From Carposina sasakii (lineage: Eukaryota; Arthropoda; Insecta; Lepidoptera; Carposinidae), in NCBI GenBank assembly GCA_014607495.2, contig CP053155.1, forward strand, positions 186,001-250,000: a DNA stretch of 64,000 nucleotides, written 5' to 3'. Of this stretch, positions 50,489 to 62,120 are shown one piece after another; the stretch's first letter is position 1; each line of letters opens with the position of its first letter. Below the pieces are notes generated by a model. That model did no database searches. It was not told where the DNA came from and saw only the letters and a list, made by a program, of their open reading frames with translations. The position numbers and the translations under genes were made by a program.

Positions 50489-51693
50489 ATGAAAGAATCT
50501 CAATTCACGGAATCTCAACACCGATTTTTAACTCGGCGCCGTTTCGTTTCTCAATTTTTTCCCCAATGTGTCAAATATTTATTCAAAGATCTGAGCGCGT
50601 ATTGGTCACAATGTGTCCACGGTAGTATTATTGAAAACGACGCTACTAGTTTCAAAAAAACTAACGAATGTATCATAATGAAGGAGGGTTTTGTGTCGTA
50701 CGCTTTCGATTTTATCTATTTTAATGCGAACGCAGTGCACACCGCAACCGTGGAGGATTTGGAAACCTACGCCCAATGGGAAGAAGAACCGCTGCTGGCG
50801 CTGCTTCTTAAAGACCGATGGTTTAAGGGTGATTTTGAACGCTTAAAAAGTATTATTTTGCTGGAGGATCGCACCACACTACTGGCGTTTATCAAAAACT
50901 GTTTATGGGAGCGCAGCTATGAAAACAATTACACTCTCGGACAGCAGCTGAGCATTCGCATGACCACCAATTTGATACAGAGCGGGTTAGATTTTAAACA
51001 CCATGTCAACAACGATAGCAACGTTCATGGTCGTGGATGGAACTGTGAAGAGTTTGAAAAACTAGTGGCGACCATAAATTCCGTGGCCGACATAACAAAA
51101 CGTTACAAGTGGTCTAACACCTATGTAATGCTAGAACTGGACAGAGTTAATCTCGCTTACACTATGTCCTTGCTCAATCTTAATTTTTCCTCGGTAATTA
51201 CAAACAATTACATCGACAATCTGTGTTTGATATGTAACGGAAAGGGGGATAGTTGAGCGTGCTGAACAGATTATCCTCTATGATTTTGTTAAAATTGGTC
51301 AATGTATTGTTCGTTAGCGACACGGAGAATTACCTGCATACCTATAACATTTTCTACATATATAATTCCATGAAATTTTACTACTATTGTCTTAAAAACA
51401 GATTTGTTTTTCATTATGACGACTACGAGACCCTGTACTTTATGCACACAATTGTTCTCATAGAGATTATAAACGGCGGCAGCCTCAATTCTTTTACTCT
51501 GGAAAAATCTCCCATTATGCACCCCTTGGAACTGAATTCTAGGCGTTGTAACGCGTTAAAACGTGCCGCCGCCTGTAATAAAACCCTTTGTAACGACATG
51601 GAATTGAAGGTGGATTTTATTAAGGGTAGAAGAATTACGACGGGCACACACGATCCCAACCGGTTTGTGCAAATAGGTGATGTGGTTTTGTAA
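50489..51693 (+). pseudogene. p47: p47 copy C, one-base deletion
   Basis: The best-preserved p47. It is open from the ATG at 50489 (MKESQFTESQHRFLTRRR) until one base is lost at about 51253 (GATAGTTGAGCG against GATAGTATGAGCG), which creates TGA. The rest (51253-51693) is open in the next frame to the normal end. It carries Trp for Cys in ETYAQWEEEP. The lesion differs from those of A and B, so no copy in this window encodes a full late RNA polymerase subunit. Confidence 0.85.
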
Positions 51694-51726
51694 GGTAACT
51701 AATTTTATTTTATCAACACCTTACCA

Positions 51727-52395
51727 ATGGTTAAACTAGGGAAACACGCCGGTTTGTTGCTAATAACCAAGAACGAAAAAGCGGTAATATTGCAAGCCAA
51801 CAAATCTTACAACGAAAACGTAAACAAGAATCTCAAGTACAATAAGCATATACCGTTTGTGGAAAAATTGAGCATCCCGCGCGGTAAACACGACGTCGGC
51901 GAGAAAGACTACGAGACCGCCGTGCGAGAGTTCATCGAAGAAACCGGTCTAGTGTTCGATACAGTGCACGTGTTCAAAAAACCCTTTGTGTTGGAGTGAC
52001 AAGATCATACAAAGGTGTACAAATATGTGATGTATGTGGCATTTTTGTCGGGAACGTTGTATTATTAAAAAAAAAAGCCGAATAGTTTTAATATTAAACT
52101 GAAGGGGAAACCTGTCGCGGATTGCGTCTACGAATACAAGGTGGACCTGACGAAGCAAAAGTTTAGAACACACGAGTTGGTGAGACGATTGGAGGTGATG
52201 AATCTTGAAAAATACATTTCGTATATGGAGAACAGGCAGTTGTCCACGTACAAGTACAGCAATTATGACACTTTTTTTAGTTTTATTTATGGTGTAAAAA
52301 ATTTGTATGATTCCGGTCACAATTACGATTATTTTTTTCAATTGGATCTGATGTGGTACGTGGATAGCGAACAGTACAATATTCTGTGTTATTAA
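51727..52395 (+). pseudogene. Nudix hydrolase (Ac38-type), copy C, in-frame stop
   Basis: About 222 codons in the ancestral frame. The Nudix box G-x5-E-x7-R-E-x2-E-E-x-G is perfect: GKHDVGEKDYETAVREFIEE followed by TGL (about residues 56-78). It supplies the metal-binding Glu residues for hydrolysis of nucleoside-diphosphate-linked substrates such as ADP-ribose or mRNA caps, as proposed for baculovirus Ac38. Length and position between p47 and p24 fit granuloviruses. TGA replaces TGG at 51997-51999, and the TATTATTAAAA run near 52067 gives a second stop, so the C-terminal half is cut. A truncated 90-aa product would keep the Nudix box only. Confidence 0.9.
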
Positions 52396-52456
52396 ATAAA
52401 ATTGAAGCAAAAATCTATTTATTTTATTTGTTTAGATCAAATACATAAGGTGAACA

Positions 52457-53068
52457 ATGTCTTTTGAATACAACTCGGGTCCCATAGAAGTGTTTATCTT
52501 GTCCAACGATGAAACCGGTATTAACGGTTATGCCGAGGTGTCGGCAGTAGCGCATTTGTTGACTCCCTACACGAGAATTTCTACAACTCAACTGTGGAAC
52601 ACGACTCACAATTCCTACAAAATTACTAATAACGGTAAAAATTTTGTGCACGCTATAGTCATTTGTAAGTATTTGAGTAGTATACCGGAAAACGAGTCTG
52701 CTAGTTACAAAAATCTACGGCAGCTCGTTAGAGATTTAATTTTGGGTGATCAAAAGGAGTTGGACGACGAAACTAAACGGGAGCTGGGCGACATTAAAAA
52801 ATACGTTCAAGAACATAATGAAATGATGGGCGAGATAAAAAATTTGGTGCAAGAAGAGTGTAATAATAATAAAAGTATTCTTTCGGATTTCAGTGGTTTA
52901 TTGCAAATTTTAAAACGCGAGTTACTTGTAGAGTTACAAGAAATTACCACTATTAGTCATAACAATAATACATGTAACATTAAAAGTGGTGATAATGAAG
53001 ATGATACAATTTTAAACGAACGTGTTGTTAATGGAAATGACGAAGCGATGCTTGTCGATAACGATTAA
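52457..53068 (+). CDS. p24: P24 capsid-associated protein, copy C
   Basis: An intact 203-aa protein identical to copy B. It has the N-terminal conserved domain, a central coiled coil and an acidic tail ending AMLVDND. See 31708. Confidence 0.85.
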   Translation: MSFEYNSGPIEVFILSNDETGINGYAEVSAVAHLLTPYTRISTTQLWNTTHNSYKITNNGKNFVHAIVICKYLSSIPENESASYKNLRQLVRDLILGDQKELDDETKRELGDIKKYVQEHNEMMGEIKNLVQEECNNNKSILSDFSGLLQILKRELLVELQEITTISHNNNTCNIKSGDNEDDTILNERVVNGNDEAMLVDND

Positions 53069-53084
53069 TTATTATTATTCCTCT

Positions 53085-53404
53085 TCAACTAAATAATTTT
53101 TTAACAGTTTGATATTCTGCGCTAGTTATAAACACATTGTCGGCGAGTTGCGTTGTGCTAAAACCGCGCCCGTTTAAAATTTCAATAAACTCCCCGATAC
53201 TTTCCCTGGGATCTGCAGTTTTTTTTTCCGCAACACACTCGCTGTCCGCATAAAATTTTTTCAATAAATCGTAGCTGCTCGAAGGACCCGTCACAAAATT
53301 TAAAGTTGAGCCGTTGTCGATTCGCGGGCGAACAAACACTGCAATATTAGAGCACACCGAGGCGTCGTCGACTTTAATGAAATATTTGATCCTACACACT
53401 AATC
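53085..53404 (-). pseudogene. 38.7K-like C-terminal fragment, copy C
   Basis: As 32336, with Glu for Asp in ECVAEKKTAD. The frame runs into hr5 at the same point. Confidence 0.55.
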
Positions 53405-54617
53405 GTGTGTCGACGAAATCCACTACTTTTGTGTCGACGAATGGGTCGACGAAATCCACTACTTTTGTCTTTGTCGCTCCACCACTCAATTTGTCGACAC
53501 TCAGTAGATTTTACAAGAAATGACACTGCTCAAATCCCTGACTCGAGTCCGAGTAAATTTGTGAAATTATTTTTCGTTCAGAATTCTAAAATAATTCAGA
53601 CTCGTGTGTCGACGAAATCCACTACTTTTGTGTCGACGAAAAATGGGTCGACGAAATCCACTACTTTTGTGTCGACGAATGGGTCGACGAAATCCACTAC
53701 TTTCGTGTCGACGAAAAATGGGTCGACGAAAACCACTACTTTTGTGTCGACGACGAAAACCACTCAATTTGTCGACACTCAGTAGATTTTACAAGAAATG
53801 ACACTACTCAAATCCCTGACTCGAGTCCGAGTAAATTTGTGAAATTATTTTTCGCTCAGAATTCTAAAATAATTCAGACTCGTGTGTCGACGAAATCCAC
53901 TACTTTTGTGTCGACGAAAAATGTGGTCGACGAAATCCACTACTTTCGTGTCGACGAATGGGTCGACGAAATCCACTACTTTTGTGTCGACGAATGGGTC
54001 GACGAAATCCACTACTTTTGTGTCGACGAATGGGTCGACGAAATCCACTACTTTTGTGTCGACGAATGTGTCGACGAATGGGTCGACGAAATCCACTACT
54101 TTTGTGTCGACGAATGGGTCGACGAATTCCACTACTTTTGTGGCGACGAATGGGTCGACGAAATCCACTACTTTTGTGTCGACGAATGGGTCGACGAAAA
54201 ACACTACTTTTGGGTCGACGACGAAAACCACTCAATTTGTCGACACTCAGTAGATTTTACAAGAAATGACACTACTCAAATCCCTGACTCGAGTCCGAGT
54301 AAATTTGTGAAATTATTTTTCGCTCAGAATTCTAAAATAATTCAGACTCGTGTGTCGACGAAATCCACTACTTTTGTGTCGACGAATGGGTCGACGAAAT
54401 CCACTACTTTTGTGTCGACGAATGGGTCGACGAAATCCACTACTTTTGTGTCGACGAAAAATGGGTCGACGAAAACCACTACTTTTGTGTCGACGACGAA
54501 AACCACTCAATTTGTCGACACTCAGTAAATTTTACAAGAAATAACACTACTCAAATCCCTGACTCGAGTCCGAGTAAATTTGTGAAATTATTTTTCGCTC
54601 AGAATTCTAAAATAATT
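53405..54617. repeat. hr5: hr-like array between U1-C and U2-C
   Basis: Four long palindromes (near 53540, 53818, 54290 and 54562) with the same block layout as hr3, including the GAATTCCAC and GTGGCGACG variants. There are small differences, such as AAAAATGTGGTCGACG near 53920 and GAAATAACACTAC near 54538. Confidence 0.93.
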
Positions 54618-55988
54618 CAGACTCGTGTGTGTGTTAACGCAGATGACACGGTGGAAAGTTATTTGTACAGTCTGCGCTGTGTGGGTGTCAAAGTTGAGCA
54701 ATTGATTAACGAGCAAAAGGAGGTGCAGGAGCGACACAACGAACAAACGCAGCGTTTAAACACACAATTGGACGACATCGGTCAACAAAATCGCGGTTTA
54801 GAAGCTCACGTTCATACTCTTCGGGAAAACTGTGAGAGTTTGCAGGCTACCATTAATTATAACGTCATAGAATTGGCAAAATTGGGTGCCGCAATCGGAG
54901 ACAAGAATCATGAGCTTGAGAATTTGTACAGACAAAATGAAATTTATGTGGCGCAAAATGCAGAAATGAGCGACAAATTGGCGGAATCAGAGCAGGCGTA
55001 TAGAGCGGTCGGAGAAAAGTTAAACGTCAGCGACGAGGAGAACACGCATTTGTTGAAAACAAAGTCACAGCTAGAGTCAAGGATTAGCGAACTAGAAGCG
55101 GAATTGGCTATCGAAAGGGAAAATTGTCGCATGCAGCGGAACACTTGTAACGAATTGCTGCACAAAAACGACAGGGAAAACGCCGATAAAAATCGGAACC
55201 GAATGGCGTTAGAGAACCGGTGCAACGAACTAGAGAGTGATGTAAAAAAACTTTACACCGAAAAACATATGGTCACCGAACAGGCAGCCGCTCAGCGCGA
55301 AACGATAAAGCGTTTGATGATAGAGGTGGAGCAGGGTAAACATCAGTGTATTCTTTTGAGCGGTAGTTTGGCGCAAAAAAGTCAAGAATTCAATTTATGC
55401 GAAGCGCGCATCGAAGATGTCCACAGCAAATATAAAACGGAACAAATTGACATACTGCAAATAGAAAACGAAAAAAATTACGACGATGCGTGTTGTGCCC
55501 TACAAGAGAAGAACTCTCTCGAAACCACCATCAAACGACTAACCGCAGAAGCCGAACGCAAATACAAAGTATTGCTCGAAGAACGCGACAATCTGAAGGA
55601 AAGCATCAAACAGCTGCAAGACGACCATGAAAATACTATTGGTAATATTAAAAGTGATGCTGAGAAAAATTTGCGAAACAAATTAAGTGCAGAACTGGAA
55701 ATTGAGAAAAATCAAATTAAAAATCGGTACGATCTCGAGAAAAGTGAATTAATTAATGATTATGAACTGGAATTGAAAAAAATCAAGCAACTACTGCAGG
55801 ACGAGGAAAAAAAAGAAAAACCTTCAATGTTAGTAAAAAGGGACTCCAAATTAGATGATAGTCGTAAACGTAAAACTGGGGCCAGCACAAGTGAAAATAA
55901 TTTGACCCCTGTGTCTGTTGTAGAAGAGAAGAAAAAGAAAGGAATCATTAGGACAGTGTCTTTCGTGAGACCCAACATAAGGAAATAA
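54618..55988 (+). pseudogene. Desmoplakin-like coiled-coil protein, N-truncated, copy C
   Basis: As 33881, but with a 39-bp in-frame deletion near 55449 (13 residues of coiled coil), Asn for Asp in GDKNHELEN, and Asp for Gly in AEMSDKLAES. The deletion of 13 residues shifts heptad phase by one position. The frame again opens from the hr palindrome. Confidence 0.6.
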
Positions 55989-56115
55989 TGTTTTAAAGTA
56001 CTATAGTATACATTTATTAATTATTATTACACATTTAGTAATTATTACACTCATTATTTTAAATACAATTTTGATTGTACATATACTCGTACATACATAT
56101 TTATTGTTATCTAAT
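55989..56115. other. AT-rich intergenic spacer, copy C
   Basis: Identical to 35281-35407. It holds the convergent gene ends only. Confidence 0.5.
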
Positions 56116-57000
56116 TTAGGCGGGTAAAACACTAAAAATCGTATCCTCATCTACTAAGATTAGAGATATGATATTTTTAAAATTGTGCTGATCGTTGTTT
56201 TTCTGTGAATACACACAATATAACGCGGCTCCCATGTCGATGGAAAAATTTGCCGATGACACATCACTGATGACATCCTCGACATCCTCTTGTGGCACCC
56301 CAAATTTGTTCGCGATAATAATTTCATTTTTATCAGTTTCCAACTCGAACGTTATACGTTCAGTGTCTTTTCTGTTAACCTCCATATTACCATTTTGTGT
56401 ATGTTTGCATTTGCAGACGGTTTTAATTACGGCAACCATGAACGTTTTATCGGGTCCGTAGGACACGTTCGGCGCAAGTAACAAAGAATCAATCGGCAAA
56501 TCGTCGGGATTTTCGCATTCTTCAATGGTGGATCCGTTGCGCACCACCAGCTTCATGTATTCACGAAATTTGTCACACGTAACGTGGAATGTCCACCATT
56601 TATTAATCAACTCTCCATAACATTTACGAATTGCTAGGTGAGAGCGCTCCTTTATGCTCATCTGCGGGCTAAAATTGAAACACGACGCCCCGTTTAATTT
56701 TATGTAAACATCGCATTGTTTGTAAACTCCTTCCAATTGCACCAAACCGAAGATTTTTAAAGTGTCATTATCGCGTTGTTCGTACGCCCCCTGTACAAAC
56801 ACGTTTGTTTTAACTTCGAGGGAGTTTGTAAAATCTTCAAAACTTAGCTCGGGTTTCAATTGTACACTAAATTTATCGGCCAATTTTTCGTAGCTTAACA
56901 CAAAAAATTTCATAAAATCGCGGCACTCTAGGGTAAATCTATAAGAACAGTCGACTTGAATATCATCAAACATTTCCTTTGAATCGAGGTACACGAGCAC
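56116..57000 (-). pseudogene. lef-3: LEF-3-like ssDNA-binding protein, N-truncated, copy C
   Basis: Identical in translation to copy B and ends at the same upstream breakpoint near 57001. See 35408. Confidence 0.55.
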
Positions 57001-57382
57001 ATGTCTAACCTCTGACCTTTCATGTATCGAGGGACTCTCCTATTAAGGAAGGACGAGGAAGAGATGCGTTAACCAATATAGACACTCTATGTAGCAGTCT
57101 ATGATCAAAAGTTGTACCTGATGCGGGGCTTCGCATGTAGAATACATCAACTTCATTTCCTTCCGTACATATCGTAATTGTCGACTAAGGAATTCAGATC
57201 CGTTCCCATGATTTAACACCTCTTGCCCTGCTATGCCAAACTTAGCTCTTCTTTATCCTTCAGTTCTGACTACCCCGCTTTGTATTTCGTTCACGGAGTA
57301 TACAGGGCTTCCTCGTCCGCGCCAGGCATCTTTATGGCTCAACTAGGCCCTAACAAGATTCCCAACGTTGTCCTTTATACGT
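57001..57382. other. Unassigned segment, copy C
   Basis: As 36293-36674; no gene is seen. Confidence 0.35.
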
Positions 57383-57496
57383 TGTATATTGCCTGAAGGC
57401 AATTTAGCGGTGTGCGCCCGGTGCATAGTCTGCTGCGACCAATGTCCGATTTGCAGGAAACTGTTCACCGGCGCTATTCGTCTATATTATTCGTAG
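57383..57496 (+). pseudogene. IAP-type RING remnant, copy C
   Basis: Same relic as 36675-36788, including the Glu and Asn substitutions at the zinc-ligand positions. Confidence 0.6.
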
Positions 57497-57681
57497 TATT
57501 TATTTATTTATCACACACTACACATTACACATTGTATGAGAAATATGTATTGTTAAAATTGGCCTAATTATAAATTCAATTTACCTATAATTGTACAAAA
57601 TGTAAATCATATTTTCCTTTAAAGAAAATAAAATAATTTAACGTGGGAAAAATACGATTTAAAAAAGGTTTTGTTTTAAAA

Positions 57682-58239
57682 ATGGTGTCGGCTATGATTA
57701 AAAAGGCGCACAAGGAGTATCGCGATACACCAAACGCGGACACCTTTGATAATATAAAAAGATTGATATTGCAAACTAAATATGTGGAGGAGAGTGTAGA
57801 GTTTAAAAATTTCAACCGTGGTACCTTTTTGATTGCATTGAATCTTATCGTAAATAAATGTCAAGATATATTTCCAAACTACAAGGGATTCTTTCAAACC
57901 ACCACCAAACGGTTGCAAAAAATAAACCCCGATATGAAATCGTCCCCGAAGGACATGCTCAAGCACTACTACGAATGCATCGAGGAAATGGAGAACCCAC
58001 ACTCTGACGACCATTATATGGTGGCGTACGCAAAGTCTATTGTCACCAAAATCCTGTACGAATCCATGTCAGACATGACAAACATGAACGGAAGCATCAT
58101 CAACATTGAACCAATGTCGTCCAGCAGGTCCGCGGCGCAAAAGCGTCCGTTGGTCTTGCAGGATAAAAGAGTGTCTTTGTTAAAAAAGAATTCATGTAAA
58201 AAAATTAGCGTCGTACGACCGTTGTTTACTTTCAACTAG
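57682..58239 (+). CDS. 185-aa protein of unknown function, copy C
   Basis: Identical to copy B (36974-37531) and intact, from the ATG at 57682. Confidence 0.7.
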   Translation: MVSAMIKKAHKEYRDTPNADTFDNIKRLILQTKYVEESVEFKNFNRGTFLIALNLIVNKCQDIFPNYKGFFQTTTKRLQKINPDMKSSPKDMLKHYYECIEEMENPHSDDHYMVAYAKSIVTKILYESMSDMTNMNGSIINIEPMSSSRSAAQKRPLVLQDKRVSLLKKNSCKKISVVRPLFTFN

Positions 58240-59482
58240 TGGAACAAACTCTCTTCATCATCACGCGGAGTTGCCACCGTAAATAATTTTTCCCCGTATC
58301 CTCTGATTAAATGTGCTCGTCTCTTTCGGTATTCTTCGTCTTCTTCGTCTTCTTCGTCTTCCTCCTGTCTAGTTTTTCGTCTACTTTTGGACTTTTTTGG
58401 CGCCTCCTCCCTGCTGGTTGATTTTCTTTTTTTCGGTCTGTACACTTTTTCCGGTTCAAAAATTTTTGTGCCCCTCGTAAGAGGTTCCATCTTGGCCAAA
58501 GTGAAATTAGAGCCCACCGTCTGTGTCGGCGTTTTAATGAAAACGGGTCCTTTGACAATTTCTGTCGGTATAACGATTTCCATTGGCGTCATAACTTCCA
58601 TGGGTGTAATAATTTCTGTTGGGTTAACAATTTCCGTTGGAGTATCCTCCTCGAACGCATTGGGTTCGTCGCTGATTCGGACGACGGTTTCCTCTTCCTC
58701 GTCATTGGGTGATAATCGATAATATCCGGCGTTGTATTCGGTTAACCGAGGATTCCTATCGAATTCCTCGTTTTCAACGACTATATCTATCTCGGGGGTC
58801 AACAGTAGGGACTGGAATTCATCGTCCGTGTCGTAGTTTTGTTCAAATTCAGTTTTAACAATTCTCGGTTTGGGTATAGTGTTGAAGTAGTTGACCGCGG
58901 CCTCTCCGAGCGCGTTCACGGTGTCTTTGACGACGCGGTTTGTAATTTCCTCCCCAAATACAGTGACAGGTCTATTGGCGATTTCCTCGCACATGTTTAT
59001 CAAATCTGACAACGAATTAAACACTGCGTGACTTCGTGTAATTACCAATAAATTCGTGGTGTCTAAGTTTAGCAAAGCCGTTTTGTATTTTTCTACTAAC
59101 TCGACGTTTCTCTGTAGCATCTCCCCGCATGTGTTTTCGTTCTCCATCAGTATATTGTGTACTTTGTCTATGCATAATTTTAGGTTGTCCATTGCGCTAA
59201 GATTGCTATTGGGCGCGTAATTGACCAATTTGTTTATATATTGTATATTATCGTTGAGTTTCGTGAGCGCCCTTTCCATCGAACTCTCCGTCAAACTGTT
59301 GATTTTGAACACCGTTAGCAACTTTTTCGCCGTTGCGGGTTCGATGAAATTTACTAGGGGCGGTTCGTTCCTGAACACCATCTGCTCGGGTAACTGTAGC
59401 GAACCGTCACCATCGTTACTCGGCAGCGCTCTCGTGCTCACGATATTTTCCTCGGCGGTGTCATCCGTCAGATCGGGGGTCT
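58236..59482 (-). pseudogene. N-truncated acidic protein with C-terminal NLS, copy C
   Basis: As 37528, but with three more residues in the acidic microsatellite (EEDEEDEEDEEY), from one extra 9-base GTCTTCTTC-type unit near 58340. It has the same N-terminal junction without an ATG; the GTG start-like codon is at 59441. Confidence 0.6.
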
Positions 59483-59654
59483 GGACACGCGTAAACTAAA
59501 CGCCGACGATTTTACAAATGTAATCGAGCACACGCTCGATATTGACAAATGCGAAAAACGAGTCGTGAGAAATTGTTCGCCGCACTTGGTGTCGACCAAA
59601 GATAGCGCGTTGGAGTTTTGTAGGGCCGCCGATTTATTAAAAGTGGTCAGCGAT
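59477..59654 (+). pseudogene. 177-bp fragment of the 255-aa gene, copy C
   Basis: Second copy of the fragment at 38760-38937, with the same single difference from the parent gene. Confidence 0.95.
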
Positions 59655-59682
59655 CTAGTTCTCTATGCATTATTAAGTTAGA

Positions 59683-59862
59683 TTAGCCCAGAGTCGCCGG
59701 TACAACGTTATGATCGGGCGCTGTGCGCAAATATTCTTTAAGAACATTTAGACGCGCGGTGAAAGATTCATTATCGAAATCGTCCACAATAAATCGGTTG
59801 TAGAAAAGAAACACCACGCTTAGCAAAATTATGACGAGCAGCACACTCGAGGAGGATAGCAT
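59683..59862 (-). CDS. 59-aa single-span membrane protein, copy C
   Basis: Identical to 38966-39145; ATG at 59862. Confidence 0.5.
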   Translation of the reverse strand: MLSSSSVLLVIILLSVVFLFYNRFIVDDFDNESFTARLNVLKEYLRTAPDHNVVPATLG

Positions 59863-60765
59863 TATAACGATGTACTGCGTGCGCGCTGGCAATGACAACA
59901 ACGAGTGTTTATTTAGAGTAAACAAAGATTACAAATTGGAAAATACAGGTATACCCGCTGTTCACTGACTTAAGGTTGAATTTTGAATATTTTGGATATT
60001 TGCAAGGAAAATGCGTGTGGTTCTAATGATGGTTTAATTTCGACTGACTACATACATGTGTGCTGTACAAATCCTAACAATTTACTCACACAAGCAAATC
60101 AAGCTAGTTTCTTTATGAATGAATGAAAGTATTGGACATACCGCCCACCAAAACAATAGTTTTACATCTAATTACAAATTTGAATATAACAGATTTCACT
60201 CAATACAACAGAATGTAAATGAACAACATTAAAACAACGAATCAATTTAGTGGACTGTATCTTCAGTGTATTACTTAAATAAATATTCAAATCCTGTTGT
60301 ATCGAACTGAATGTAAACAAAAAATATATAAGTACTTCGAACCGAATGGAAACACAAAATATATAAGTACTTAATCTAAGTCATCAAGTCCAACTGACGG
60401 CCAATTTCAATACTAGAGATCCTAAAGAATCTCGGAATTATTTTCTTATAAATGTTGTATGAAAAACAATGAAATTTTACTATAAAACATGTAAAAAATC
60501 TCTCGAGATCGATTATTGAAATTGGCTGTAAATGTATTTATGTAAACAATTTATCACTTACAAGAAGTTTAATTACACTACACACACACTGCACTACACA
60601 TCACAGGACAACAACCAGTAGTAATTGCAACTTCCTCATAGACATTGCGCGCCGTCACCGCTCGAGTTTTATGTATACTATTAAATTATCGTCTCAACTT
60701 TGGGAAATTCTATTGTAATTATTAAAAATAGCAACGTTTAATTAATAATATATGTACCTATCAAC
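59863..60765. other. AT-rich insect-like segment, copy C
   Basis: As 39209-40049, with one base fewer near 60043 (TTTCGACTGAC against TTTCGGACTGAC). No gene is seen. Confidence 0.45.
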
Positions 60766-61032
60766 TTAGTAAATCAGTTCACCCCACTTTCGTTAGATGG
60801 CGCAAATTTAAATAAAATAATGTGCCTAAATGACAACTTTTCTAGTGTTTTAGTAAATCAGTTCACCCCAGTTTCGTTAGATGGCGCAAATTTAAATAAA
60901 ATAATGTGCCTAAATGACAACCTTTCTAGTGTTTTAGTAAATCAGTTCACCCCACTTTCGTTAGATGGCGCAAATTTAAATAAAATAATGTGCCTAAATG
61001 ACAACCTTTCTAGTGCTCTAGGTGTATTGAGT
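60766..61032. repeat. 84-bp tandem repeat, three units, copy C
   Basis: Same array as 40050-40316, with identical unit number and unit-specific variants, so it was copied as a block. Confidence 0.92.
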
Positions 61033-61101
61033 AAATCAGAAGTCTTTTATTTTGTACATTGTTTTATTTATTATTCACATCAGTAGTAGTATACCACTTT
61101 T

Positions 61102-61551
61102 TCAAACATAATACATTTTTAACGCACAATGGTTCAAATGAGATATACAATTAAATTCACAACCCCTGGTGTATCGAGCACTCAATTCCTTCAAAGTGGG
61201 ACATCCCTGGGTTTCCATATCCTCCGGCATGGAAAACGGTGCCAATTCCTTCACCCATTCCACCTTTTCCGCACCTTTTACCAGAACCGTTTTATATTGT
61301 AGGAACGGCATGAGGACGCGCTTTAGGTCTGCGTAATTAATATGACCCTCGCTCCAGTGAATACCACGATTTGTCTCGAGCCAGCGCACCGTCTTCTTTT
61401 CTTCGGCAGATAGCTGGTGATATGAGCACGGCGGTTTAAACATAAACACTTGTGTAATAAATTCAGTGGCTATCGCGGCTTCTTTTACAATAAACTTCTT
61501 GTTTGTATCTTTAAAACCCTGAATATCGAATATTACCACATTGGAGTTCAT
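61102..61551 (-). CDS. Insect-type DEDD exonuclease-like protein, copy C
   Basis: Identical in translation to 40386-40835 and intact, ATG at 61551. Confidence 0.6.
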   Translation of the reverse strand: MNSNVVIFDIQGFKDTNKKFIVKEAAIATEFITQVFMFKPPCSYHQLSAEEKKTVRWLETNRGIHWSEGHINYADLKRVLMPFLQYKTVLVKGAEKVEWVKELAPFSMPEDMETQGCPTLKELSARYTRGCEFNCISHLNHCALKMYYV

Positions 61552-62120
61552 GATTGTCGGTGGTTGTAGTGCTCTAGAAGTATAACTAGTGCGGTGGTCA
61601 ATCGGTGGTTGTAGTGCTCTAGAGTATAACTAGTGCGGTGGCTAATATATACCAGTGTGGTGCTCTAGAAATATAACGTTGGGACAGATAATTTATTGAC
61701 TGATAACTGCTTTTGATAAAATTAATAGGGGTATAATTTATTGACTGATAACTGCTTTTGATAAAGTTAATAGGGGTATAATTTATTGACTGATGATAAC
61801 TATTGATAAAAGTAAAGGTTGTAATAAAACCCAGTAACCGATTCGTGCTTGGTGGTACAAAGAAAAGTTATATTGATAAGGGTGTAATTTATTGACTGAT
61901 AAACTAAAGGTTGTAATAAAACCAAACCTAGTGACTGATTATTGTCACAAAGAAAGGTTGAAGGAAATATCATTAACCGATTAGTGATACTGAGAATTGA
62001 TGATGAAGAACTAACGGGAAACATCAATCATTTTATATGGCGATACCGGTGTGCTCTTGGTAAAAAGTACTCAACAACTTTTGTACAACGAAAAAGTCAA
62101 ACGAAGAATGTCTTTTAAAA
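61552..62120. repeat. Short-repeat spacer upstream of the DEDD-like gene, copy C
   Basis: As 40836-41400, with small changes near 61635 (GTGCGGTGGCTAATAT against GTGTGGTGGTCAATAT). No gene is seen. Confidence 0.7.
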
